Assembly: GCA_034508935.3 (NCBI GenBank)
Contig: CM067442.1
Location: forward strand, 145,118,337 to 145,182,336
Direction: 5' to 3'
DNA: 64,000 bases
Source of the DNA: Berghia stephanieae
Lineage: Eukaryota > Mollusca > Gastropoda > Nudibranchia > Aeolidiidae
Shown: in pieces, positions 1 through 53,389 of the stretch
Layout of the letters: every line of letters starts with the position of its first letter
How positions within the stretch are numbered: the first letter of the stretch is position 1
The notes under the pieces: generated by a model
The model's database searches: none
What the model was told of the DNA's origin: nothing
The model's input: only the letters and a program-made list of their open reading frames with translations
Program-made: the position numbers and the translations under genes

Positions 1-407
1 GGTCAAGATATTACTGAAATTGATAAGACATCAGCAACAGTTCAGTGATAGGCCTACTATGAGAGCAATAGCAGTTAAGTTTGTTTTTTTTTGCACAAGG
101 AAAAACATGTTGTCCAAGTGGGCTTAAATCGCTTGGTCATCTCTTGCTTCGCAATATAAAGGTCAATGTTTCTATTTTATCCTCCACTGAAATGGAGCTT
201 GGCAACATTCCAATTTTATGTGACATATTTATCAGGTCATGAGGTTGACACTATGCATGTATTCCTTAGAGATTAGTATAGTTTGTTTTATATCAAAATG
301 AAAACAAAAAGATTTTGCTTCTTTTCACAGTTCCTTGCAATGATTATATTTATCTTTGCTTTTTTTTATCATTATGTTTTAAATTTATCTTTTCTATTTA
401 TTCATAG

Positions 408-41978
<41,571 letters not shown>

Positions 41979-43559
41979 ACTTCTTAGGACAATCCAGCCA
42001 TCACTTCATCCTGTTGCTTGTTGATTTGCCACTACTACCACTGTCACCAAAATCATCGTTATTAAGCCATCATCATCATCATCATCATCAACATCATCGT
42101 CATCATCATCATCATCATCATCGCCAGAAACTACAAGATCATCAGTTGTTACATCTTGTTTCAATATGGTTCAAGCAAAACTTGATTTCTTTAGATTAAA
42201 TTTTAAATTACAGAGGCAAGTTAAGTACAAATTTTTCTAAGATTACATTAGCACACTCTGTGAAATTGAATTCATGTAGTTTTTTAAAAATATTTTAATC
42301 AAAACCTCAAAAGGCGAGCAAATATTACCTCTCATGAATAGGAAACCAAGATTGGCTTAAATTTTTTGAATTTTTTTTTTATTGCTGTTAATTCTTAAAT
42401 TGTATGAGCAAACTTTGGGGGAAAAATCAAATGCTTTGAAAGGAATTAGTTTTATGGTAGATATAAATGATCCATTTTTTTTAGCTAGTTGAAGTTGTTA
42501 ATTTGGATGAAAATTAATTGCTGGAGATTAAAATGAAATCTTATTTAGTGTTGATGCATGCATGCATATGTTAACAAACCTTTGTAACTTGTTGCTTGTC
42601 TTTCTTCATGTCACTGTCATTCATAGCTCAATATGTACTTTGTAAAGAGACTGCAAATATTTTAGCTTCTGTTTATTATTATTATTGTGGTCTGTAAAGG
42701 CTTGACCCTGGGCCACTGATTCTCAATTGGGACCCAGATATTCAAAACAGGACTGTTTCAGTTCAGGAGTTTATTATCTGTGTTTAAACACAAAAAGGCT
42801 TGTGGGTTAATTTTAATATTAAACTTACTGTCGTGGCTCATATGGATTTCGATGGTTGAGAGAATCCTATAACTAACTCCGTGAAGATAGCAATATCTAT
42901 TTATATATATTTTATTCATAGCCTTTGAGTGTAATTTTCTCAAAATTTGCACCAGTAACATAATACTATTTGGATGCAATGGATCACAATCATTTGCCTT
43001 ATAGAAGTCTTGTATAAACAAAAGAAAAACAAACTGACTTGAGAAGCAAATAATTCCAGACGTCAGTGGGCTCCACTGCATTGCGGAAAATCTTCCCTTT
43101 TTTTTCTCCTAGGGTGATGGTAAATCATTGTTTTGTTATTAATTTGGTTTGGTTTTTTTTATTTGGGTCTGTGCTATTTATTTTAATTGATGATGTAGAT
43201 CCAACCGTCCATAGAATGTTTTCACTCATTGATGTATTCGCTTCTATTCAATGTAAAAAGTTTCGCATGTCAAAAATGTTTTTGTTTAGATGAATTAATG
43301 AACCCGTGATGCAGAAAAAAAAGGCAATCTTTATTTTATATAACATTTGTTATCAAGTTTTAACTAGCTGTAGCAGAACATTTTTTTTTTTTTCGGTTTA
43401 TTTTTTTTTAAAACAGAAGTAAGAATTCTGTAGTTACAGGTATGATTGGTGGAGGGTATTCTTTAGAAAATGAATTAATGATTGCTTTTGAATGTTGCGT
43501 ACTTACCCATGATGATCTTTCGCACAAATGTACTTTGGGTGAATGCTATAGAGAGAGCA
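41979..43559 (+). other. Probable 3' UTR, then intergenic
   Basis: Follows the stop. A (CAT)n tract lies at 42068-42122, and an ATTAAA at 42195-42200 is a possible polyadenylation signal. I see no AATAAA until 44539, so the transcript end is not settled. Confidence 0.4.
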
Positions 43560-43930
43560 CCACTTCTGGAAGGAGGTTATTTACGGGGAGGTCAACTCGT
43601 GCTGTCTCTTCTATCCCCTTATGTCTGTTGCGCCTCCCATAAGGCTTTCTGCCCTTATCTATTCAGTTTTGTCTTGGTCATTGATAGAATTATTTGCCAG
43701 AGAATTATATGTGAAATGAATGTTTCTTTCTTCAGGAGATGAATTTTTTATTCATGCCTTTATCTTTTCAGTTTTGTCTTGGTCATTGATAGAATTATTT
43801 GCCAGAGAATTATATGTGAAATGAATGTTTCTTACTTCAGGAGATGAATTTTTTATTCATGTAATCTTCTTGCATAGTACAGAATTACTTCTCTTCTGTT
43901 CTCTTTTTGAACCAGATTGTCTATGTCTTT
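43560..43930 (+). mobile_element. Diverged SINE-B copy with internal duplication
   Basis: SINE-B words TCTTCTATCCCCTTATGTCTG, GCCTCCCATAAGG and TCTTTTTGAACCAGATTGTC surround a 104-bp segment present twice in tandem (43651-43754 and 43755-43858, nearly identical, with AGTTTTGTCTTGGTCATTG in each). The duplication arose after insertion and is recent. Confidence 0.55.
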
Positions 43931-45191
43931 CATTGTCATATATCTTCTTCCCAGTTGAAGACATGACCAAAAGTTGTCACTAGTGCTGTTAAACAAATTG
44001 AAAAAATTAGCTGGAAAAGAATGTGAACGAATGCTAACAGGGTTCTTAGAGAAGCTACCAAATGGTTTAAATATATTGTCGAAGATGTCACAATTAATTT
44101 TACTTTTATACCTTTATGAAGTCGGGATTCCATGGAATTGTTTATGTTGATACCGCTTTTTACGCAACTTTGTATGATGGTGTGGGAATGTCTATGTTCA
44201 TTTTTTATTGTTGAAGAAGTCGTTGGAAAACAAATCCTTAAACAAAGTTTCGTGGATAATGGTTGTGGCAGATTGAAATTGTCACCTAATTAAAATTAAT
44301 GACATGGTTGGATTGTAAATGAGTCTTTTTATAAGTCTTTTAAAAAATGATAGATTTCATCGGAGGACTTTTAATCATTTAATCAACATTATTACATTAT
44401 TAACACAAGCAATATTCTTGAAGTTATAACTGTAGAGGAAAGCAAAATAATCTTTTGTTTCTCTTTTTTTTCTTTTAAACTTTTTCATCACAAAGCCCTT
44501 CTAGCTGTGCCATGCTGTTTTTTTAATATTTGATTTTCAATAAAAAAAATTTCTTGCTTTATTAACGTTAGGTAAAAAGAATTAAAATGGAATTGGAATA
44601 TGATTTAGATTTTGGCCTCAGACTCGACTTTCAGATAAGAGTGTGATTGCTTGATGTACTTATCATTGTATTTGTAGTTTTATTTTATCAGTGTTTTCAT
44701 GGTTGTTTTACTTCTTGCTACTCAGTCAGTAAATTTATCAATAAGGTAGTTTGTCTTGTCTGAAAATATGACTTTCACTTTTGAGGATTTGAGGAGGTTT
44801 AGGAACCAAAACGTTTTTTTGTTGTCTTTTCTCTTCCCCATTGCTGGGGGTGGGGAAGAGGAATAATGCAAAATTTTCAAAAGATTTTGTAAAATATAAT
44901 TCATAAATGTTATTTTATCCTCAATCCGGATATTGGCAAGAGATGTGTATGGATGGTCATTTTTTTTTTTTCAGTTTACTTCTTTTATTCTGAATAATTT
45001 TCTAACAAGATAAAAGAGGAGCATTTTTTTCTCTCTGTGATAATAAGTATAAGTTGGTTTTTGTTTGAGATACGACCATGACCTGTGACCTGTGTTTAGT
45101 TTTCACCAATTTCACACATCATCGATTCTACCCACTGATATTCGATTCAAACTTGCCAACCCGACACTTACTGTATTATTTATCATTTTTT
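43931..45191 (+). other. Intergenic, nothing recognised
   Basis: AT-rich, no exon, RNA gene or repeat family copy seen. AATAAA at 44539-44544 is the first canonical polyadenylation signal downstream of the RRBP1 stop. Confidence 0.4.
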
Positions 45192-45525
45192 GCTGGTGGT
45201 TGGATGGGAGCATCACCCTTGAATCATATACCTATGATGTTCGCATGGGTGTACGATCCGATAGTGATGTCGTTTCTTTTCTCTTTACTAGCCTATCCTG
45301 CTTCTTTGGTTTGTGATTGTATTTTTGACAGGGGATATTTTTTTCCTGTAAATCCTCTGCCTGTTTGTTCTTGGTTTATTATTAATTTAGCTTATGATAT
45401 CTTAAGGTTATGATTTTGATTTACATTTGTACTATTTTTGTTAGATTGTTTGTTTTTTTGTTTCAGCGGTCTCTCATATAACCTCAATTGTGTTGGAAGA
45501 GACCTAAAGCAACAAACAAACAAAA
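45192..45525 (+). mobile_element. SINE-A copy 3
   Basis: Same body as the other three copies, with a head substitution (GCTGGTGG). Imperfect flanking duplication TATCATTTTTT (45181-45191) and TATGATTTTTT (45526-45536), 10 of 11 matching. Confidence 0.87.
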
Positions 45526-48027
45526 TATGATTTTTTTTTTGGATTTTTTAAAATTTCACACTCTTGTTGTTTTTCTCTCCCTTTCTATTGTCACTTTGAA
45601 TCTTGCTTCGTGGTGTCATTATATTTATTTTCCTATAAATTAATTTGTAATTTAGTTTTTTTTGGGCTTTTATCTCGGTAATGAAATAAGCACATACAAA
45701 ACACCAATTATTTGAGTAGCTAGCTACTTCCCAAATGTTTGAATTTGGACATAATTTACAGATTTGTGTTTGTTACTTTCGATTTTAAAAAGTCCACCCA
45801 ATATCGTGGTTTCTATCTTATTAATTATTTGTTATTTAAAAAATCGCTGAATGATTCCAATGCAACGTATATTCCTCGTCCTTGGTCGGACAAAACCCTT
45901 GAAAACGAGTATTCCTTGAAAATGAGAACTCCATAAAAACGAGGAATAAGTGAAACTTCTACAAAGAAAATTTGAGAACTTTTCAAATTTCAGATATTAA
46001 GATTGGTACAAGGAATGGATGGAAGTGAGGAATATGAGAAAGAGGAATAATGTTGATTGCATTGTAGCTCTAATATTTAATCCATTCTAAGAATCAGCTT
46101 ATCTTTTTTTTTTTTTGAAATACCAGTTACTTAAAAAATTTTTTATTACTGTTTGGAAGCATCACGATATTATGATTAAAAGTCATGAATGGCATCGATA
46201 CCATTATAGAAGTTTTGGCTGGGCGATTACCTGAGATGGATTGTTTGTAATTATTATCTATATTTTTCCCTAGTCACGTTCCCAGTTTCATAAACAAGGG
46301 ACAACAAAGCTCTGTGATTGTTAACCAACTTATAATAATATTATTTAATAATAATAAGGTCGTCGTTAATCTTAATATTTTGTAATTAAATTTCACTTTT
46401 TGAAGTTTTCTTTTCTTTTTTTTTTTTTTTTTTGGTCATGGTGTTCAAAACCATTTTTTCATCGTTTTTCTTCTGTCTAGTATTCTTTATTTTTTTAGCT
46501 TAACCATTTTTGCGGCCAAAATTACCATACATGTTAATTGTTGACTTTGGCCAAAAGTTTCTGTGTGCAGAGGATTGTAAAGAGTCATGTGCATAACTCT
46601 TTAGACTGAATATATATTTATTATTCTGCTATTTGTGTCCCACAGCATCAAACTAGTATTATGACGGAACAAACCAGATACATAAAAGTGATCATAAGGT
46701 CAAAAGGACAATCAAGGAATGTAAGTTCTTTTTGTTTGGGTTAAAATATTTTTTTTTTGAGATTAAGAAACAAACCTCTCCCTCCTCAATCAAATTCAAA
46801 TATCCCAAATTTTAAAAATTACACTTAAAATTTAGTTTTAATAATTAGGCTGACCGTGATATTATACAGGTTTGATATTGTGGGTCACACTAGACTTTAC
46901 ATTTTGAATGCCGATCACCTGCTTGCCTAAACACCCAAATTCAGAGCTTATACTAAGTTGTTTGTCCTGTTGGCCATTATTGGGATATGTAGCCAAAGCG
47001 AACTAGACTGGATCAAAGAATGCGCGTATTTAACTTGTTCTTCCCTTTTTCTTTTTTTTTTTTTTAATGTCATGTTCTTCTATGTCTTATTTGTATCAAA
47101 AAATTGTTTCGTTATTTAAATGTTATTGATGGTGTTCTGGTCAGTCTACATATATTATTGATTCAGATACAAAGTCAAAGGACATTTATCTCTAGTTAGA
47201 TTGTTTTTTTTTTCTTTCTTAGATTTTTTTCTCTCTTTTTTATATTTAAAAAATGAAGAAAAAAAAGAGGAAAAATCTGTGTGTTTTTTTGGTGTCATTG
47301 TTGGTTTGGACATAGATAATCCTTCATCGGGTAATAACATTGTATCTTTATAGGGGCCAAGTATGAAGGATTTGTGAATTAACCCATGCTGTAGATTCAT
47401 TAAACACACATTCATACAACGTAAGATATGTTGGGGGAAAAAATAAAAATCATTAAATTTATAATTGTTCATTTTAAAACTTTTTTTTTTCTTCTTTTTT
47501 TTGGTTGGTTATTCATTGCGAAATATTCATCTGCCTTGACTAGATGTTCCATGTGATGCTTAATGTTCAGGGTTGACGGCACGAGTGTGTCTCAACTGAA
47601 TGAAATCTATTGCTTTGATGCCATGTGTGTGTTTGGCTCAACTGTTCATGAAATATTTTGCTTCGTCTAAGTGTTACAACATAACAAAATGTCCATGTTC
47701 ATTCATATATACATATATAATATACAAACGTACGTATACTTTAGTCTGTGCTGTCTAATAAATATTACATTTATATTATGATAATATATATACATATACC
47801 AAGTAAATTGGTTTTGTTCATATATCCTCATATTTTGATGAAATTTTAACTTCTGTCAATTGTTACGATTTTATTTGTGCATCAGTATATTACCATTATT
47901 AACAAAATACCCCCTGCCTTTGTGTTGGTTTTTACAATTATTATTATAATTAATTTTGTATTTGCTATATGGAAAGTTCATGGGAAAACACAATGATGCA
48001 CTTGATGGGGTTATCTCTAGAAAGCTA
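45526..48027 (+). other. Intergenic, AT-rich
   Basis: No gene supported. A short AG-GT bounded open segment (46648-46721) is the only exon-like item and is rejected. TATATA-rich words lie around 47705-47800. Confidence 0.4.
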
Positions 48028-48108
48028 GCCGGGGCCTTCTGATCTCCCATGATGGGCAGGGAGGTCAATTGCCTATCTTCTATCCACAATATCTGTTTCC
48101 CTTTTCAT
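48028..48108 (+). mobile_element. SINE-B head fragment
   Basis: Only the first 80 bp of the family (CTTCTGATCTCCCATGATGG, CAGGGAGGTCAATTGCC), immediately before a full copy. Confidence 0.65.
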
Positions 48109-48640
48109 GTTCTGGGTGGGGTTCCCGACCTCCCATAGTGGGCAGGGAGGTACTTACTGTGTCTTCTATCCCCCTATATCTGTTTTCCAACATGCTTTCT
48201 GTCTTTGTCTCGGAATGAGATTACTTGGATTTGTCCTGGCGCTGGCCGGAGTCCTAGCTGGGAGGGAAACAGTTAAATGCATAGTTATTGTTTTGGGAGA
48301 TGATATTATTTTCCTTGTAAATCATCTCTTTGTTATGTATTATTATTTTTATTTTGAATGTATAATGTAAGCATTTGAGTGTGTTCCTCTTTGTTGGATT
48401 TTGTGCTTGTGTCCGGATGAGACTTATAGGTGATCTCAAACTAAGTACATTGGTGGTATGGTCTTGGAATCTACATCTGATCCCTATTTGTTCTCAGTTC
48501 CCCTTTGTCTTACTTTTTCTTGGGTGCTTTAATTGTAATTCTAGAACTTTTTACTATCCTATTTTATTCATTTTTACTGGCGCTGATATAACCTAAATGT
48601 GTTGCAAGCGCCGTAAAACACTTAAAAAACAAAAAAACAA
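48109..48640 (+). mobile_element. SINE-B copy, full length
   Basis: Head CTGGGTGGGGTTCCCGACC, central hairpin GGGAGATGAT / ATCATCTC, TTGTGCTTGTGTCCGGATG, and 3' end with stem GGCGCT/AGCGCC around GATATAACC. It ends CGTAAAACACTTAAAAAAC and runs into the next copy. Confidence 0.82.
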
Positions 48641-48644
48641 CTTA

Positions 48645-49038
48645 GTTTTGTCCTGATCCTGGTCGGAGTCCTTGGCTGGGAGTCGAGGGAAACAGTCGAG
48701 TGTATAGTTAATAGTGTTGGGAGATAATATTTTTTCCCTTGTAAATCATCTCTCTATTCTGCACTGTATTATGTTTTGTATACATATTATATATGATTTG
48801 TAAACATTTGAGTATATCCCTCTTAGTAGGGATCTGTGCTTGTGTCTGGATGAGACTTATATGATCTCAAACTAAGTACTTTGATAGTGTGGTCTTGGAA
48901 TCTACATCTGTTTCCTATTTAAACCAATTCCCCTTTGTCCTACCTTTTCTTGGGTGCTTTAATTGTAATTCTAGAACTTTTCACTAACCCATTCTCTTCC
49001 TTTTTTCTGGCGCTGATATGACCTGAATGTGTTGCAAT
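48645..49038 (+). mobile_element. SINE-B copy, 5' truncated
   Basis: Starts in the second block (TTTTGTCCTGATCCTGG), keeps the central hairpin and body, and ends GGCGCTGATATGACCTGAAT without the downstream half of the stem. Confidence 0.75.
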
Positions 49039-49114
49039 TACCCTTTGTCTTTCTTATTTTTCCAGGCACTCTTTGTTTGCGTGCCATATGCCTTTCCTTA
49101 AATAACCGCCGAAA

Positions 49115-49660
49115 ACTGGGTGGGGTCTTCTACCCCCCCTGTATTTGTTTTCCGGATTGCTTACTGTCTTCTATCCCCTTATATCTGTTTTCCAACTTGC
49201 TTTCTGTCTTTGACTTGGAATGGGATTAGGGCCTACTTGGTTTTGTCCAGGCCCTGGCCTGATACCCTGGCTGGGAGGGAAACAGTCAAATGTATAGATA
49301 GTTTTGGGAGATGATTTTTTTCCCTTGTATATCATCTCTCTGTTATGCACTTTATTGTTTTGTTTTCATATTATATATCCTTTGTAAATATATGAGTGTA
49401 TCCCTCTTAGTTGGGACCTGTGCTTGTGTCTGAATGAGACTTGGGTGATCTCAAACTAAGTACTTTGATAGTGTGCTCTTGGAATCTACATATATTTCCT
49501 ATTTGAACCAATTCCCCCTTGTCTTACCTTCTCTTGGGTGCTTTAATTGTAATTCTAGAACTTTTTACTATCCCATTTTCTTCTTTTTTTACTGGCGCTG
49601 AATTGAAATAAATGTGTTGCAAGCGCCGTAAAACCCTTAAAAACATAAACAAAACAAACA
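49115..49660 (+). mobile_element. SINE-B copy, full length
   Basis: Head CTGGGTGGGGTCTTCTACC, GTCCAGGCCCTGGCC, hairpin and body as in the family, 3' stem GGCGCT/AGCGCC, then CGTAAAACCCTTAAAAAC. Confidence 0.8.
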
Positions 49661-49935
49661 TGTTTTGTAAACATTTGAGTGTTCCTCTTGGTTGGATCCT
49701 GTGCTTGTGTCTGGATGGGACTTTAAGCGGATCTCCAAGTTCATAAATAGTTTTCTCTTGGAAATTTTCCTCTGTTCACTATTTGAACCAGTCCCCTTTG
49801 TCTTAACCTTTTCTCGGGTGCCTCAATTGTAAATGTAGAATATTTTTGACAATCCCATCTTTTCCCTTGAGACTGGCGCTGAATGACCTTAACGTAGGCA
49901 AGCGCAGTAAAACCATTACCCCCCCCCCCCCCACC
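49661..49935 (+). mobile_element. SINE-B copy, 5' truncated
   Basis: Starts at GTAAACATTTGAGTGTTCC and ends GGCGCTGAATGACCTTAACG, AAGCGCAGTAAAACC, then a C14 run and an A-rich tail. Confidence 0.72.
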
Positions 49936-50293
49936 CCAAAAAAAAAACAAAAAAAAACAAACAAAAAAACCCACAAAAACCAAAACCAACAAACCCGGGT
50001 TACCTGGAAGTGCAATGCCATTATCCACTCTGCCATCTTGTCCCACTGGCGTTGAAATTGCCCAAACGTTCTTGTTAGTGCCTAAAACCCCTATAGGCAG
50101 TGTGCGCTTGGCTAAGAAGATGACATTGCCATCCGGAAGTATAACGGACCAACACACAAAACTGTGTATCCATGAACGTTTATAGTCAGGTTAATACTGT
50201 TCAGTGAGCATCACTCAAAAACGCGGATGGCAAAAAAACAAAACAATAACAAAGACCTGAGTGACGTCATATTCGAACTATCTATATTATACA

Positions 50294-51135
50294 AAAACAA
50301 ATATGAACTGGAGTAAACACAATTGCTACGTCATCATTTGTCCAATTATACAAAATGGGATACACAAACTGTGGGAACCTTTTGGGATTTCCTCCCATTA
50401 AAAAAATGGATGTGGATAAGCTGTAGATTCACACACACACACAACCCAAAAAAAACAAACAAACAAAACAAAAAATGAATAGGGGATCGGAGCTTCTTGA
50501 AAGACGACCGTACTTTGCATCTAGGAAGGCGTGGGATCTCCACTTATTATTATTCTCTATCTTTTGTCCCTGTTCTTTATATTATGTATCATTAGTAAAA
50601 CATTTGAGTGTATTCCTCTTAGCGGGGACATGTGCTTGTGTCTGGATGAGACTTTTAGTGATCCCAAACTAAGTACTTTGATAGTGTGCTTTTGGAATCT
50701 ACACCGGTTTCTAGTTTGAACGAATTCCCCTTTGTCTTCCCTTTTCTTGGATACTTTATTGTAATTCTATAACTTTTTACTATCCCATTTTCTTCCTTTT
50801 TACTGGCGCTGATATGACCTTAATGTGTTGCACGCGTCGTAAAACCCTTAAAAACAAACAAACAAACAAATATGAATTGGAGTAAATCATTGCTACATCA
50901 TCATTTATCAAATTATACAAAATGGGATACACAAACTGTGGGAACCTTTTGGGATTTTCTCCCATAAAAAAATTAATGTGGATAAGCTGTAGATTCACAA
51001 TAACAACAACAAAAAAAAAAAAAAAAACAAAACAAAAAATGAATGGGGGATCGGAGCTTCTTGAAAGACGACCGTACTTTGGTCCTGGGAAGGCGTGGGA
51101 TCTCCACTTATTATTATTCTCCTCTATCTTTTGGC
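50294..51135 (+). repeat. Two-copy duplication, about 280 bp, around a SINE-B
   Basis: The block from AACAAATATGAACTGGAGTA to TCTCCACTTATTATTATTCT occurs at 50294-50573 and again at 50862-51130 with about 90% identity by eye (shared words GGGATACACAAACTGTGGGA, TGGATAAGCTGTAGATTCAC, CTTCTTGAAAGACGACCGTA). The SINE-B fragment at 50593-50870 lies between. Confidence 0.88.
50593..50870 (+). mobile_element. SINE-B copy, 5' truncated
   Basis: Body from AAACATTTGAGTGTATTCC to GGCGCTGATATGACC, GTTGCACGCGTCGTAAAACC. The 3' stem is partly decayed (GGCGCT against ACGCGTC). Confidence 0.75.
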
Positions 51136-51619
51136 CTTGTCAACTAATACGCTTCAACAGTCGTTACGTCACTTCCTTCGTAATGACGCATGGTAACTTA
51201 GTATCTGGCTCTAAACTATCGGAACAATGACGGATGCCCTTATGAAATATTTCTCCGACGAGCATAAAAGCGTATCCAGAGGAAACAAAACACAAAACAT
51301 TATAAATCTGATCATGTTTTGAGTTTTACACATTCTGATCAGAAGACATATGAAAAGTTCTAGCTAACATGAAGAATAAAAAGTACAGATTTTCTTTGTT
51401 TAGAACCACGATGGCCGCCGTTGCTGGGCGACATGACATCAGACTATTGAATCCAATACCGCAGAGAAGTCGTGATGTCACACCCTGTGTATCTCTTCAA
51501 AACGTATTGGATGTGTGTAACTAGTCCTCTGGACAATGATGCATAACCAATGAATAGGCTACATATTATTGAATCATAAGGCTGCATAACTATTTTAGTA
51601 GCACATTTTTAAAAAAATT

Positions 51620-51836
51620 GAGTTTTATATAGCGCAAGATCCACTAAATGTGCTCAAAGCGCTTTACAAGGGGTCAACAGCAACATTTATCATGTAGGAC
51701 GGGACATGACGATATTACAATTTTTGGGCCAGGTACTCATTTTACACCTGAGTACGGTGACAGCGCGAGGCTCGAACCCAGGACCATCCGATCCGAAAGC
51801 GAGTGTCATACCACTAGACCACACCACATAGCCGCA
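51620..51836 (-). mobile_element. SINE-D copy, antisense, internally deleted
   Basis: Reverse orientation: tail TTATATAGCGCAAGATCC, GCTCAAAGCGCTTTACAAGG, GGTACTCATTTTACACCTGA, then the tRNA-like head ending CGAAAGCGAGTGTCATACC and ACTAGACCACACC. On the reverse strand GTCCTGGGTTCGAGCC is a near-perfect B box. It lacks the segment around the GTTAAC block found in other copies. Confidence 0.82.
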
Positions 51837-52077
51837 CAAGTAGCAGAAGGTACAGGCACATTCTTATGATTACGGGGCGTAAAAGAGCGAGAATGGGTTA
51901 TCTCTTTTGACGACCAGCATTTATTTAGACTAGAAAATAAGTTGTCATCACTCTGACACCAGAAAATCAGTTGCACCAGGTGCATAATATGTACCCAGTC
52001 CTCCAGAAGACTGGATTTACACTTCCAATGAGATTGGAACCAGTTGTTTCACGCCACACTTTTGTTCCCTATTTTCT

Positions 52078-52523
52078 CTGGGTGGTCGAAGAGCTCGCTT
52101 ATGTTGTGTCTTCTATACCTCTTTCTATGTTTTCCTATTCTACATTGCTCTCGACTTTGTTCTGGATTGGCATTGCTCGTTTTTTCCCCTAGTAAATTAT
52201 AGTAAATCATCTGTTTGTTATGCATTACTTCGTTTTTAGTTTTGAATCTATACTTTGTAAAGATTTGAGTGCAACTTAAAACAGCGGGGCCCTTTGCTTG
52301 GGCCTGGGTGGGAATTTTAGGTTATGCCAAAATTGACACATTGATAGCTTGTTCTCTATTTTAAACCAATTCCCTTCACCTTACCTACCTTTTCTTTGGT
52401 GCTTAAACTTCACACCTAGAACTCGAACCTTTCCCTCATCATCTTCCTGTTTTATGTTTATACTGGCGCCGAAATTCCCAATTTTGCCGCAACCGCCTTA
52501 AAACTATAAAAACAAAACAACTA
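52078..52523 (+). mobile_element. SINE-B copy with 7-bp TSD
   Basis: ATTTTCT flanks it at 52071-52077 and 52524-52530. Head CTGGGTGGTCGAAGAGC, body GCCCTTTGCTTGGGCCTGGG, 3' end GGCGCCGAAATTCCCAATTT and CCGCAACCGCC. The copy is diverged. Confidence 0.72.
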
Positions 52524-52807
52524 ATTTTCTATCCCTAGGTGAAAGCTTTCCACTTCCACTTTGGATCTTTAAAGTCTTTAAATTTAGAGGTTTTGAACGT
52601 TGATTGTGATCGTGTAGGAAGCCGGCATAAATCATAAATGATAAATGCCTATATAAATCTAAAGATATTTCTAAATATATTTCTCAGCTTAAATCTCCAG
52701 TTCCTGCCCACCTATATACGTTTTGTATTATATACCTGCTTGTCTCTCTCAGTATGAATTTGAAATTTTGTAATTTGGTTAATTTAATCTGATAATTTTT
52801 ATCTTAC

Positions 52808-53389
52808 GCAATATCAGCTAAAGCGCTTTACAAGGGATCCCTAGCTGACAGCAACATTTAACATGTAGGATGAGACATGGACGAATTCGAAGCTTGACTG
52901 AAGTGAAGAATGTATCAATAAAGATGTGAGAAGTGAGAAGATAGATTGAAATGGTTCGGACATGTAAAGAGACGGGAGAGGGAGTAAGCGGGAAGGAAAG
53001 AATTGGACTTACAAATAGCGGGAAAGAGGAAAAAGGGACGCCCAAAGACTAGATGGTGGGATAAGGTAAAGGATGATAATATGAAAGAACTGGGCCTGGA
53101 GGAAGATGATGCGCTGAACCGAGATGCATGGAGATAATGGCAACCCTGCAAACTGCGGGATATAAGCTGAAAGAAGAAGAAGACGATGAGACATGACGTG
53201 TGTTAAGCGATATTACACCCCCCCCCCCCCTATAGACAACTCTGTTAACGGCCAGATACTCATATTGCACATGAGTACGGTGAGAGATAGTGAGTAAAGT
53301 ACCTTTTCCAAAGAATCATCAATACTCCGATCAGAGCGGGACTTTTCTGTTCGAAGACGAGTGTCATATCACATAATCGTATAGCTGCA
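52808..53389 (-). mobile_element. SINE-D copy, antisense, split by a LINE end
   Basis: Left part AAAGCGCTTTACAAGGGATC to TGAGACATG, right part GTGTTAAGCGATATTACACC to the decayed tRNA-like head GAAGACGAGTGTCATATCA. The 305-bp insertion at 52880-53184 separates them. Confidence 0.8.
52880..53184 (+). mobile_element. LINE 3' end inserted in SINE-D, 11-bp TSD
   Basis: GATGAGACATG occurs at 52869-52879 and 53185-53195. The insert reads, on the + strand, RLKWFGHVKRRERE, GKRKKGRPKTRWWDKVKDDN and MKELGLEEDDALNRDAWR-stop, the C-terminal tail common to many invertebrate LINE reverse transcriptases. It ends in a GAAGAAGAAGA tail. One in-frame TAA interrupts the part before GKRKKGR. Confidence 0.85.

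Noticed and set aside
1-46. Open segment GQDITEIDKTSATVQ at the window start
   Set aside because: No donor follows it before the stop and it cannot be joined to the exon at 408 in phase.
42068-42122. His-rich frame over a CAT repeat
   Set aside because: Downstream of the RRBP1 stop and produced by a CAT microsatellite.
46648-46721. AG/GTAAGT bounded open segment reading HQTSIMTEQTRYIKV...
   Set aside because: Lies downstream of the RRBP1 stop and upstream of the SDE2 start codon, has no family likeness and does not fit either gene; probably chance or a non-coding exon.
50262-50269. TGACGTCA (consensus CRE)
   Set aside because: A single 8-bp match 4 kb upstream of SDE2 inside a duplicated repeat block; no promoter context.
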